Positions 26,034 to 34,571 of a stretch of 64,000 bases of DNA are shown here, piece by piece. Position 1 is the first letter of the stretch, and the number at the start of each line of letters is the position of its first letter. Location: positions 1,922,001 through 1,986,000 of the forward strand of contig JADJWS010000001.1 of assembly GCA_016716235.1 (NCBI GenBank), read 5' to 3'. Below the pieces are notes generated by a model. That model was not told the origin of the DNA, did not search any database, and saw nothing but the letters and a program-made list of their open reading frames with translations. A program made the position numbers and the translations under genes. Source of the stretch: Candidatus Defluviilinea gracilis (GTDB lineage: Bacteria; Chloroflexota; Anaerolineae; Anaerolineales; Villigracilaceae).

Positions 26034-27167
26034 GTGAGCAAAAGAACTGGCAAAACGATCATCGGTCTAACCGGCAATATCGCCACCGGCAAAAGCGTGG
26101 TGCGGCGCATGATGGAACACCTGGGCGCCTACACCATCGATGCGGACGCGCTGGCGCATCGCGTCATCTCGAAGGGCGCGCCGGGCTATCAGCCTACCAT
26201 TGACCGGTTCGGCAAATGGCTTTTGGATAAGGAAGGGAACATCGACCGCGCTAAACTGGGCAAACTTGTGTTCGCAGACGCCGAAGCGCTCGCCCAACTC
26301 GAAGAGATCGTGCACCCGTACGTGTTGCAAGCGGTGGATTTACTCATCCGCCGGGCGAACCAGCGCGTGGTGGTAGTGGAAGCGATCAAGTTGATCGAAT
26401 CGGGTATGCGCGAGCAATGCGATTCTATCTGGGTCACCGACGCGCCGCAGGAAGTTCAGGTCGAACGGCTGATGCGCAAGCGCAACCTAACTCGTGAAGA
26501 CGCGTTGCAACGAATCGGGGCGCAGGCTCCGCAAAGCGACAAACTCGCCGCGGCGACGGTCATCATCCGAAACACCGGTTCGTACGACGAACTGTGGAAA
26601 CAGGTGACCGCGGAGTGGAAACGCTTCGCGCCCAAGCCGGAAACTGGTCCACTTCCCTCATCCAACACCCAACCCGGAACGTATTTACTCCTGCGCGGCC
26701 GCCCCCGCGACGCGCAAAGGATTGCCGAGTTCATCTCGCGCCAGAGCAAGGGACGGCGCGTCATGCATGCTGACGATGTGATGGAGTCCTTCGGCGAGAA
26801 AGCATTCCTCATGCTCTTTAGCGGGAGCGAACTGGTGGGCGTGGCAGGCTGGCAAGTGGAAAACCTGGTGGCGCGCACCGACGACCTCTTCATCGACCCA
26901 AAAGTACCCGCAGAGAAATCACTGCCGCTTATGCTCAATGAAGTGGAGGAAGCCTCCAATGCCCTGCAATGCGAAGCCTCACTCGTCTTCCCGCCGATGG
27001 ACTTGGTGGGTTTCGACACGGTTTGGAAACGACTCGGCTATTCGCGCCGCGCGCCGGAAACTCTCGGCTCACAGGCTTGGATGGAAGCCGCCAGCGAATC
27101 GATGCCGCGCGGCGCGGCGCTGTTCTTCAAACAACTACGCGCCGACCGCGTTCTGCGACCGATCTAA
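26034..27167 (+). CDS. coaE: Dephospho-CoA kinase fused to a GNAT-like domain
   Basis: 377 residues. GTG start with GAGGAG 7 bases upstream. Residues 1-200 are CoaE: P-loop GLTGNIATGKSVVRRM, then DADALAHRV, and the lid region RLMRKRNLTREDALQRI. CoaE phosphorylates dephospho-CoA in the last step of CoA synthesis. After a linker, residues about 213-377 (RGRPRDAQRIAEFISRQSKG, then GSELVGVAGWQVENLVAR) look like a GNAT acetyltransferase fold. Normal CoaE is about 200 residues, so this is a fusion of a CoA-making and a probably CoA-using domain. What the second domain does is unknown. Confidence 0.88.
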   Translation: MSKRTGKTIIGLTGNIATGKSVVRRMMEHLGAYTIDADALAHRVISKGAPGYQPTIDRFGKWLLDKEGNIDRAKLGKLVFADAEALAQLEEIVHPYVLQAVDLLIRRANQRVVVVEAIKLIESGMREQCDSIWVTDAPQEVQVERLMRKRNLTREDALQRIGAQAPQSDKLAAATVIIRNTGSYDELWKQVTAEWKRFAPKPETGPLPSSNTQPGTYLLLRGRPRDAQRIAEFISRQSKGRRVMHADDVMESFGEKAFLMLFSGSELVGVAGWQVENLVARTDDLFIDPKVPAEKSLPLMLNEVEEASNALQCEASLVFPPMDLVGFDTVWKRLGYSRRAPETLGSQAWMEAASESMPRGAALFFKQLRADRVLRPI

Positions 27168-27268
27168 CAGGGTAATTTGTAAAGAAGGGGAATCAAAATA
27201 CCTCGCCTGCGCCCGAACACGAAGCTTGCCGGCGTTTCAGGCTTTCTCACGGCCGCTTGACTGATTCC

Positions 27269-27420
27269 GGCTCTACCGGTTTTAACGGGAAACCTTTTTT
27301 TCAAACACAAAGGACACGACGGTCACAAAGGAAAACCCAAGGAATCTAGGCTCTTTTTTTGCCTTTGTGTACTTTGTGCCCTTCGTGGTGAAGCTCTTTC
27401 CCGTTAATTACGGGAGACCC
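27269..27420 (-). mobile_element. 152-bp MITE-like element, copy 2
   Basis: Reverse-oriented copy of 25105-25256 with one mismatch. Flanked by its own perfect 8-bp direct repeats CTGATTCC (27261-27268 and 27421-27428), which shows an independent insertion. Confidence 0.8.
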
Positions 27421-27439
27421 CTGATTCCTTACCCTTTAA

Positions 27440-27690
27440 GGGTCTCCCGTAGTTAACAGGAAAATACCTCGCCACGCAGGCTTGCACTGAGTCTATCGAA
27501 GCGACACCAAGGGGAAAAGGACCCGGATTCCTTGTGTTTTCCTTTATGACCCTCGTGTCCTTTATGTTTCAGGACTTACGCAGTTGGCGGGCAGTTGTGC
27601 CACATCCGCCCCAGGGCAACTACGGCGTAACAGGTTCAACCGCGTAAGTCCTATGTTTGAAAAAGGTTTCCCGTTAAAAACGGTAGTGCC
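27440..27690 (+). mobile_element. Older 152-bp-family copy interrupted by an 81-bp element
   Basis: Left end GGGTCTCCCGTAGTTAACAG and right end TTTCCCGTTAAAAACGGTAG match the family, but the inside is diverged and split at 27563-27659 by the 81-bp element. No clear flanking duplication remains. Together with the two other elements it explains nearly the whole gap 27168-27823. Confidence 0.65.
27571..27651 (-). mobile_element. 81-bp MITE-like element, copy 2, nested
   Basis: Ends AGGACTTACGC and GCGTAAGTCC; same length as copy 1 but inverted. The flanks TATGTTTC (27563-27570) and TATGTTTG (27652-27659) match at 7 of 8 bases, and removing the element with one flank restores the host repeat sequence. 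Confidence 0.78.
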
Positions 27691-27823
27691 AAAATGGGAA
27701 AACCTCCGCGTGTTCCACGATATTCGCGCGCGCAAGAGTCGTCGACCCGGGTTGCGCGAAAGCCATGTGTAAATGTTCCCGCCCCATTTACCAATCCCCA
27801 ATTACGAATTACACTTCCACCCG

Positions 27824-28678
27824 ATGGCGAACTTTTTCGATAACATCTTCTTCATTTTCGAGCGTCTCAACTGGCTCAGCGTTCTGGATATTGCGCTGGT
27901 CACGTTGATCTTTTTTGCATTGCTCTATACCTTGCGCGATACGCAGGCAATGGTGTTGTTGCGCGGCGCGATTTTCCTCATCATTGCCCTGATCTTGCTC
28001 ACCTCGCTTGTTGAATTGCCGGCGTTCTCGTGGTTGGTGCAAAGCACCCTGCCCGCCCTGCTCCTCGCCATCCCGGTTATCTTTGCCCCCGAGATACGCC
28101 GCGCGCTCGAACGGCTGGGACGAGCTGGCAACTTCGTCACCGGAAGCGGACAACCGCAACAAGCCGATATCGTCAAAGTGATCCATGCGGTGGTCGAAGC
28201 GTCGCGCCGCCTCTCGGCGCGGCAACACGGCGCCTTGATCGTCATGCAACGCACCGATAGCCTCGCGCAATACGCCGAGACCGGCGTTCAAATGTACGCG
28301 CAAGTGACGCCCGAATTGCTCTTGCAGATCTTTTACCCAGATACGCCCCTGCACGATGGCGGCGCCATTATCGCCGACGGGAAGGTGCTTGCGGCGGCGT
28401 GCGTCATGCCGCTCTCGTCAAGCGGTATTCTCACCCGCAACCCCGAACGACAAATGGGATTACGCCATCGCGCCGCGCTCGGCTCCTCCGAAGTGAGCGA
28501 CGCGGTCGCAGTCGTCGTTTCTGAACAAAGCGGTTCGATCTCCATCGCGCATGCCGGGCGCATGATTCGCCGCATCGACCCGGAGCGGCTTGAAAACATC
28601 CTCATTGCGTTTTACCAAACCGATGTTTCCACGCCGCGCAAAGTCTGGTTCCAACGATTCTTCCGCAGGGATAAATAA
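27824..28678 (+). CDS. cdaA: Diadenylate cyclase CdaA
   Basis: 284 residues from ATG 27824. Three membrane helices in the first 90 residues are followed by a DAC domain with LHDGGAII and MGLRHRAALG, the DGA and RHR motifs that bind and join two ATP molecules into c-di-AMP. CdaA controls potassium and osmotic balance and wall integrity through that messenger. cdaR follows one base after the stop codon, as in Firmicutes. The upstream in-frame codons back to 27773 are repeat-derived. Confidence 0.93.
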   Translation: MANFFDNIFFIFERLNWLSVLDIALVTLIFFALLYTLRDTQAMVLLRGAIFLIIALILLTSLVELPAFSWLVQSTLPALLLAIPVIFAPEIRRALERLGRAGNFVTGSGQPQQADIVKVIHAVVEASRRLSARQHGALIVMQRTDSLAQYAETGVQMYAQVTPELLLQIFYPDTPLHDGGAIIADGKVLAAACVMPLSSSGILTRNPERQMGLRHRAALGSSEVSDAVAVVVSEQSGSISIAHAGRMIRRIDPERLENILIAFYQTDVSTPRKVWFQRFFRRDK

Positions 28679-28679
28679 C

Positions 28680-29915
28680 ATGCGCTGGCTCGCTACCAAT
28701 ATCCGCACGATCCTCCTCGCCTTTGTCCTTGCCGTCGCGGTCTGGATTTCTGCCGTCACTGCCGCCGACCCGGATGAGATCCGCGCGCCCATTGCGGTGC
28801 CGCTTGAAATCGTCGGGCAGGAGCCGTCGCTCGTCATCACCAGTGAAATCCCAGCCAAAGTGAACGTCACCTTGCGCGCGCCTCGTTCGGTTTGGGAACG
28901 GATCTCCGCGCAGGAAAATTCCATCCGCGCCATCCTGGATATTTCCAACTTGAGCGCGGGCGAACATACAAAGGATATCCAGATTCAGATCGCGGCGCGA
29001 CCGATCCAACTCGTTCTTTCGGACCCTGCTTCTGTTTCTGTCACCCTCGAGCGACTCGCCACCCGCGCCCTGCCCATCGACCTCTCCCTGAGCGGACAGC
29101 CGGCGGTGGGCTATCAAGCCGGAGATCCGCAGGCTGATGCGAACGAGGTGGTGATCTCCGGTCCCGAGTCGCTGGTCGAGCAGGTGCAACGAGCGCGCAT
29201 CCTGTTGAGTTTCTCCGGCACGCGCGAAAGTATCGATCAAGCTTTGCCTGTGCTGGCGCTCGATGCGCAAAACGCCGTCGTGGATGGCGTGTCGATTAAT
29301 CCTTCGTCGATTCATGTCACCATTCCCGTCACGCAACAAGGCGGTTTCCGCGATGTGGCGGTAAAAGTTATCGTCAGCGGACAGGTGGCGGCGGGGTACC
29401 GGCTTGAAAATATTTCGGTCGTCCCGCCGGTGATCACGGTGTTTGCCTCCGACCCACAATTGGTGAATGCGTTGCCCGGCGTGATCGAAACCGAAACGCT
29501 CAATTTGCAGGAGGCGAAAGAAGCCATCTCTACGCGGCTCGCGCTGTTATTGCCGGCCAACATCAGCATTGTTGGGGCGCAAACCGTGCAAGTAACGGTT
29601 GAAGTTTCGCCGATCCAGACCAGTGTAACGCTGTTGAATCAACCCATCCATGTGACCGGCTTGAGCGATGGGCTAGCCGCGCAGGTTTCGCCGCAAACGG
29701 TGGATGTGATCATCTCGGGTCCGTTGCCTGTGCTCGACGCGCTGACGCCGCAGGATATCATCGTAAATATCGATGTGACCGGGCTGGAGGCTGGCACGTA
29801 TCAACTCACACCCACCATCGAAATCCTTGTCGAAAATGTGCTGGTCGAATCGATTTTGCCCGGCGCCGTGGAGGTGGTCATCTCTGTCCCCGGCACCGGA
29901 ACGCCAAGCCCGTAG
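28680..29915 (+). CDS. cdaR: YbbR-domain regulator CdaR
   Basis: 411 residues. An N-terminal membrane anchor (TNIRTILLAFVLAVAVWISA) is followed by about four YbbR repeats facing the outside, each with a pattern like AGYQAGDPQADANEVVISGP or AGYRLENISVVPPVITVFAS. CdaR binds CdaA and tunes c-di-AMP synthesis. The ATG is one base past the cdaA stop (TAACATG), so the two are co-translated. glmM, the third gene of the operon in many bacteria, is absent. Confidence 0.88.
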   Translation: MRWLATNIRTILLAFVLAVAVWISAVTAADPDEIRAPIAVPLEIVGQEPSLVITSEIPAKVNVTLRAPRSVWERISAQENSIRAILDISNLSAGEHTKDIQIQIAARPIQLVLSDPASVSVTLERLATRALPIDLSLSGQPAVGYQAGDPQADANEVVISGPESLVEQVQRARILLSFSGTRESIDQALPVLALDAQNAVVDGVSINPSSIHVTIPVTQQGGFRDVAVKVIVSGQVAAGYRLENISVVPPVITVFASDPQLVNALPGVIETETLNLQEAKEAISTRLALLLPANISIVGAQTVQVTVEVSPIQTSVTLLNQPIHVTGLSDGLAAQVSPQTVDVIISGPLPVLDALTPQDIIVNIDVTGLEAGTYQLTPTIEILVENVLVESILPGAVEVVISVPGTGTPSP

Positions 29916-29942
29916 GTTGCGGCAGGGAATAGTGATCAGTTG

Positions 29943-29991
29943 AAATCGTAAATCGTAAATCGTAAATCGCAAATCGTAAATCGGAAATCAT
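29943..29991 (+). repeat. Seven tandem 7-bp units directly before der
   Basis: AAATCGT is repeated seven times with three single-base variants (ending in c, g and at), finishing two bases before the der ATG. The array occupies the place of the ribosome-binding site. Confidence 0.8.
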
Positions 29992-29993
29992 AC

Positions 29994-31361
29994 ATGCCTA
30001 AACCTATTGTTGCCCTCGTCGGCAGACCCAATGTTGGAAAATCAACTTTATTCAATCGCCTCGTCGGTGAACGCATGGCGATCGTGGACGATACGCCCGG
30101 CACCACGCGCGACCGCCTGTTTGGCGAAGCGGAATGGAACGGGCGCGCCTTCCATGTGATCGACACTGGCGGCATCGACCCGACGCATGGCGGCAAAACA
30201 CCGCTCTCGGTCGGCTCGGCGGATTTTATCGAGGATATCCGCGCGCAAGCGCAAGCCGCGATCGACGAAGCGGATGTGGTGCTGTTCGTCAACGATGGGC
30301 AAAGCGGCGTGACCGGCGCAGACTTGGAGGTGGCAGACATCCTGCGCCGCTCGCAGAAGAAATTGCCGGACGGTTCGTTCTTCCCGCCGATCCTTGTGGT
30401 GGCGAACAAATGCGAGGCGCGCGAAACACGGGATGCGGCGAGTCAATTCTACGAGTTGGGGCTGGGCGAGCCTCACCCGGTCTCTGCCGTGCATGGAAGC
30501 GACACCGGCGACCTGCTCGACGCGGTTGTGGCAAACTTCCCTGCGGAGGAAGCGGCGGAGGAGGATGAGAGCATCAAGATCGCCATCGTCGGCAAGCCGA
30601 ACGCGGGCAAGTCCAGCCTGCTCAACAAACTCGTGGGCGAGGAACGCGCCATCGTCAGCCCGATCCCCGGCACCACGCGCGATGCGACCGATACGCTCAT
30701 CGAAATGGAAGGGTTGCAGGTTACGCTCATCGACACGGCGGGCATCCGCAAGCGCGGCAAGATCGAGCGCGGCGTGGAGCAGTTTAGCGTGTTGCGTTCG
30801 TTCAAAGCCATCGAACGCGCCGACGTTGCCCTGCTGATGATCGACGCCACAACGGGCATCACTGCGCAGGACGCGCACATTGCGGGCTTTATCCTCGAGC
30901 AATGGAAATCGTGTGTGGTGATCGTCAACAAGTGGGACGCCATCGAAAAAGATTCGTTCACGATGGAGGAGTACACGCGCAAGATTCGCTCCGATTTGAA
31001 CTTTATGGATTACGTTCCGCTGTTATTCATCTCGGCGAAAACCGGTCAACGCGTGGATACTGTCTTGCCGATGGCGTTGCGCGTGCAGGAGGAACGCCTC
31101 GCGCGTTTGACCACCTCGAAGATTAACGCGGTGATTCACAAAGCGCAGGACGCTCATCCGCATCCCACACATGCGGGGCGCGCGTTGAAAATGTTCTACG
31201 GCACGCAAGTCCGTTCCGACCCGCCGACGTTTATGATCTACGTCAACGACCCGAAGTTGATGCACTTTACTTACTTGAGGTATTTGGAAAATCAGATCCG
31301 CGAGGAATATGGGTTTTTAGGTACGCCAATACGGATTGTGACGAAGGGGAGGCGGGAGTAG
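29994..31361 (+). CDS. der: Ribosome-assembly GTPase Der (EngA)
   Basis: 455 residues with two GTPase domains in tandem: G1 motifs GRPNVGKSTLFNRL (residue about 9) and GKPNAGKSSLLNKL (about 200), G3 DTGG and DTAG, G4 NKCE and NKWD. A KH-like C-terminal domain with HPHPTHAGRALKMFYGTQ completes it. Der acts in 50S ribosome maturation. The spacing to cdaR is filled by a tandem repeat, so no Shine-Dalgarno is visible. Confidence 0.96.
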   Translation: MPKPIVALVGRPNVGKSTLFNRLVGERMAIVDDTPGTTRDRLFGEAEWNGRAFHVIDTGGIDPTHGGKTPLSVGSADFIEDIRAQAQAAIDEADVVLFVNDGQSGVTGADLEVADILRRSQKKLPDGSFFPPILVVANKCEARETRDAASQFYELGLGEPHPVSAVHGSDTGDLLDAVVANFPAEEAAEEDESIKIAIVGKPNAGKSSLLNKLVGEERAIVSPIPGTTRDATDTLIEMEGLQVTLIDTAGIRKRGKIERGVEQFSVLRSFKAIERADVALLMIDATTGITAQDAHIAGFILEQWKSCVVIVNKWDAIEKDSFTMEEYTRKIRSDLNFMDYVPLLFISAKTGQRVDTVLPMALRVQEERLARLTTSKINAVIHKAQDAHPHPTHAGRALKMFYGTQVRSDPPTFMIYVNDPKLMHFTYLRYLENQIREEYGFLGTPIRIVTKGRRE

Positions 31362-31368
31362 TCAGTTG

Positions 31369-31425
31369 GAGAATAGAGAATAGGAGAATAGAGAATAGAG
31401 AGTAGAGAGTAGAGGTTGAAAGGCG
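31369..31425 (+). repeat. Simple repeat AGAATAGAG after der
   Basis: Units of GAGAATAGAGAATAG grade into GAGAGTAGAGAGTAGAG. Nothing else is seen in 31362-31568. Confidence 0.6.
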
Positions 31426-31568
31426 AGGCGGGGGAGTTGTGGCGTGAATTGTTTGACGCTTTGCTTGATGGTGAAAATATTTATCTTCCGATGAGCAAAA
31501 TTCTTTCGGTGGGCGAAACTTCGGGGTCAGACGCGTTGGTGAGATTTCTTGCCGTAATTTCAACGTAC

Positions 31569-32879
31569 TCACGGCTTCCACTGTAATTTATCCAATCGAA
31601 AATCGGACGTGGATCGCCCGGCGGGCAAGTCTGCTAATACGATTGGTGCAGGTATATCGGAAGTCAGAGATATATCCGACAAATCCAGGAGAAAGACTTG
31701 TTTGTCACTGATGTATGCAAGGCAATTTCCGTCTGATGAAACTGTCGGTGCATGGGCTGAGTCAGCTAATTTGATTAACCCTAAGCCGTCCGCATATGCC
31801 AGATAGATCGCGCGGTCGGACGCGCTCATGCCAAATTCAAAGACAAGGAATTTTCCATCTGATGACCAGCTGAGGTGAGCAACATCGGGAATAGTCGAAC
31901 TGTGTCCTTTCGGGATAGGCAATGAGGCAATGATAGATTTGTTGCTTCCGTCTGGATTTTGAAGGATCAAGACTGCTTCTCCTGAAGTTCTTCTCATTTC
32001 AAAATAGGCAAGTCTTGAGCCATCTGGCGACCATGCGAAACTATTGTCGTACTCAACAAGCGCGCTGATTAATCTTACCAGCCCGCTTTCTAAATTTGCC
32101 TCGAAGAGGCCAGTACTTGGACCTAGACCATAAAAAATAATACTCTGGTCATTAGGCGAGAATTGCGGAGTGGATCCGATCTGTTGATCGCGTTGAAATT
32201 CGGTAACTGTAGATTCAGCGTTATTGATAAGATAGATCACAGTAGGATTTGCAACCGACCATGTCAGAACTCTTTTCCCATCACGCGACCAGGCAACATC
32301 CATTAGGTATCCTAATTCTGAGTTTGAGAGAACAGGTTGAAGTTGACTGCCAGTAGAGTCGGTTAGATAGATATTGCCTGTGCCTGTTGTATTCCCAACA
32401 AGAGCCAATTGTTCGCCGTTCGCCAACCACGACAAAGAGCGCAACTCTCCGATTGTTCGCTGTGGGTCAAGATCGATAAACTCTGTTTTCTCTGAGTTGC
32501 TTATAAATGCCGAAAAGCCATGCGCGAGCGCGAGCGGACCTTCGCAAATAATTCCCTGCCTTACATTCGATTCGAATGTATCAGAAGAAATTTCAGTGCT
32601 AGATGAGCCAGGCACTTGTTCGGATGGGACGAGCGAGCGGATCGTCCAGTGGAACAAAACGAATCCGAGCACGGCGGCAACTGTCCATGCGACAGGCACG
32701 ACGAGTTTTGCAAACCAGCCTGTTGCAGGCTGTGATTTGTTTTTATATGCGTCCATTAATCGAGTCTCCAATGTCCATTGAAAGTCTTGAGAAACTTTCA
32801 TGTTGTCTGCTACTGAATTTAATTTCGCGGCGACGGATTGTTCGTCGGCGGGGAGTTGGTCGAAGAGTTCTTTATTCAT
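31569..32879 (-). CDS. Membrane PD40 propeller protein, probable anti-sigma factor
   Basis: 436 residues. ATG 32879 overlaps the sigma-factor stop by 8 bases (ATGAATAA). A cytoplasmic N-terminal 50 residues (MNKELFDQLPADEQSVAAKL) is followed by one membrane helix (LVVPVAWTVAAVLGFVLFHW) and then about 350 residues of PD40/TolB-like blades (AWSPDGSRLAYFEMRR, LSWSSDGKFLVFEFG). The order, a short inside part, one helix and a large outside sensor coupled to an ECF sigma gene, is that of an anti-sigma factor; no zinc (HxxxCxxC) motif is present. Role inferred from context. Confidence 0.75.
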   Translation of the reverse strand: MNKELFDQLPADEQSVAAKLNSVADNMKVSQDFQWTLETRLMDAYKNKSQPATGWFAKLVVPVAWTVAAVLGFVLFHWTIRSLVPSEQVPGSSSTEISSDTFESNVRQGIICEGPLALAHGFSAFISNSEKTEFIDLDPQRTIGELRSLSWLANGEQLALVGNTTGTGNIYLTDSTGSQLQPVLSNSELGYLMDVAWSRDGKRVLTWSVANPTVIYLINNAESTVTEFQRDQQIGSTPQFSPNDQSIIFYGLGPSTGLFEANLESGLVRLISALVEYDNSFAWSPDGSRLAYFEMRRTSGEAVLILQNPDGSNKSIIASLPIPKGHSSTIPDVAHLSWSSDGKFLVFEFGMSASDRAIYLAYADGLGLIKLADSAHAPTVSSDGNCLAYISDKQVFLLDLSDISLTSDIPAPIVLADLPAGRSTSDFRLDKLQWKP

Positions 32880-33438
32880 AGTCCATCTCCAATGCAATGG
32901 AAGAACGCGCGCGCAGGTCTTGCAGTCCGCGCGAGACGAGCATTTTGACGGCGGCTTCACTTTTGCCCAGCGCCGACCCCGCTTCGGCGAAACTGAGTCC
33001 GCTGAAGAAACATAGGATCAACGCTTCGGCGCGGTCACTGCTGAGTTGTTTGATCGCGTTGATGATCTGAGTCCGCTCGAGGCGTTGAAAAGCCGACTTG
33101 TCGGTAGGCAGGCTGGGAGTCGGGATGTGAAGCGCCGCATTCAACGGGACCTCAGGCTTGGTGCGCCGAAACAAGCGTCTGCGAAGCCTCGACGCGATTC
33201 CCATCAGCCACGCAATATACGGAGCCGCGCCGCGATAGGATCGTATCCCCTCCAACGCCGCCATGAACGTCTGCGAAGTGAGATCCTCCGCATCGTGGAC
33301 GTTTCCCGTGTGCGCCATATGATAGCGATAGACGCTCGCAACGTGACGGCGATATAACTCGGCAAACGCCTCTGGCTCGGCGCGCGCCAGCCGCGCAAGG
33401 TGAGCATCGTCCATAGACGGGTAGTGAGGGATGGTCAT
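32872..33438 (-). CDS. ECF-type RNA polymerase sigma factor
   Basis: About 188 residues from ATG 33438 (33414 possible). Region 2 is FAELYRRHVASVYRYHMAHT with DAEDLTSQTFMAALEGI; region 4 is LSSDRAEALILCFFSGLSFA with KSEAAVKMLVSRGLQDLR as recognition helix. It directs RNA polymerase to a small regulon. Its gene overlaps that of a membrane PD40 protein that probably holds it inactive. The target promoters are unknown. Confidence 0.88.
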   Translation of the reverse strand: MTIPHYPSMDDAHLARLARAEPEAFAELYRRHVASVYRYHMAHTGNVHDAEDLTSQTFMAALEGIRSYRGAAPYIAWLMGIASRLRRRLFRRTKPEVPLNAALHIPTPSLPTDKSAFQRLERTQIINAIKQLSSDRAEALILCFFSGLSFAEAGSALGKSEAAVKMLVSRGLQDLRARSSIALEMDYE

Positions 33439-33517
33439 AAACGTGTGAGGCGTCTCCTGCTGTGTTGTGCGCACAGTAGGAAGTGCCAGTAGAGGCTTGA
33501 ATCGTAACAGGGAATTT

Positions 33518-33553
33518 GAAAAGACCTCGGCGTTCTTCAAGAACTCCGAGGTC
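33518..33553 (-). terminator. Terminator after the small ORF at 33576
   Basis: On the minus strand GACCTCGG pairs with CCGAGGTC, with an inner GTTCTT/AAGAAC, followed by four T residues. Confidence 0.5.
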
Positions 33554-33575
33554 TCTCTCGATGTCGTTCACCTTT

Positions 33576-33806
33576 TCACTTCTTCTTTTTGCCAGTTTTA
33601 TATGTCCCTTTTTTCTCGCGAACCATTTTGGCAATATCGTCAACTGTGAATTTATCCAGCCACTCGTGTCGGTCTTTGGAGTAATCGCCCTGTCCCAGTT
33701 CGAATTGTTGCATAAAACGAATCATCCCAACCAGACCCAGTTCGCAGGAAAGCGCCGCCAAACCAGCGACACGAATTTGTTGAGGCGTCATCATTTGTGC
33801 GTTCAT
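33576..33806 (-). CDS. Small conserved hypothetical protein
   Basis: 76 residues from ATG 33806, with AAGGAG 8 bases upstream. MTPQQIRVAGLAALSCELG followed by GMIRFMQQFELGQGDYSKDR and a Lys-rich tail. I have the impression of a small widespread family in phototrophs and Chloroflexota but cannot name it. Acidic-helical, soluble, with its own terminator, so probably a single-gene unit. Confidence 0.6.
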   Translation of the reverse strand: MNAQMMTPQQIRVAGLAALSCELGLVGMIRFMQQFELGQGDYSKDRHEWLDKFTVDDIAKMVREKKGTYKTGKKKK

Positions 33807-34052
33807 TAGATATTCTCCTTCATCCAATCTAAAGGATTTCCGATTTTACTTTAGAAAGCGGCTTGAATACTATACCCAATGCTCGTTCAATTCCACGTTT
33901 CGGCGGGATAAATCCCTGCCTCAGTTCATGAAAGTCGGCTGGAAGCCGACTCGCTCGTCAGCCCGAAGGTGACACGTTGAGCTTGTCGAAACGGCTTCCA
34001 CGTACTGAGCAACGGGCTTTAGCCCTGCGGTATCCCGCCGCGCTAAATATAT

Positions 34053-34445
34053 TCATCCTCTTCGAACAATTGCATCGTTCATCGCATCAACAATTCTCTT
34101 TATATATGCTCCGTCTTCTGATACCAAAATATTAGTTTCTCCCGACGCGCTTCCTATTTTTACAATGTATGCAGGCTTAGTATTAACGGCACGTATTCCC
34201 AAAATGGCAATTATCAAACCGATAATCAAGAATCCCCAAAACTCTCGAATACCGACTATACCTAAAAATATAAAAAACGCCCCAACAATGACCAGCAAGA
34301 AGGGTATGTTACTTGCCGCCTTCTGGCTTTTGCTTACAGATGTAACATTAGATATTGCATAAGTTTTCGTTCCAATGATGGCCCTTAGGTTGGTTATTTT
34401 TACCTTATCATCTTCAAAGATTGTGATTTCGCCTGTTTCAGTCAT
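34053..34445 (-). CDS. DUF6232-like membrane protein
   Basis: 130 residues. VKITNLRAIIGTKTYAISNV is the opening pattern of DUF6232, then two adjacent membrane helices (IPFLLVIVGAFFIFLGIVGI and FWGFLIIGLIIAILGI) and a short C-terminal strand/helix unit. Function unknown; the family resembles PH-like membrane proteins. The gap 33828-34052 holds palindromic repeat DNA (GTCGGCTGGAAGCCGACT) and no gene. Confidence 0.65.
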   Translation of the reverse strand: MTETGEITIFEDDKVKITNLRAIIGTKTYAISNVTSVSKSQKAASNIPFLLVIVGAFFIFLGIVGIREFWGFLIIGLIIAILGIRAVNTKPAYIVKIGSASGETNILVSEDGAYIKRIVDAMNDAIVRRG

Positions 34446-34528
34446 TTTGTCTTCTTTCCTGTATAGGGATTGAATCGTGTTTTACGCTTCTTAAATTATA
34501 CAACTGTACAACTTAGCCAAGTATATTA

Positions 34529-34563
34529 AAAGCCTCGGAGACATTATTCTCCGAGGCTTTTCT
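34529..34563 (-). terminator. Terminator of the gcv operon
   Basis: AAAGCCTCGGAG and CTCCGAGGCTTT form a perfect 12-bp stem around an 8-base loop, about 10 bases after the gcvPB stop. It is symmetric enough to work on both strands. Confidence 0.75.
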
Positions 34564-34571
34564 AATTTACT

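Noticed and set aside
25105..27420. A composite transposon carrying rnpB and coaE between inverted repeats
   Set aside because: Each repeat has its own distinct 8-bp duplication, so they are two separate insertions and not the ends of one unit.
29943..29991. CRISPR-like array
   Set aside because: Units are 7 bp and contiguous with no spacers.
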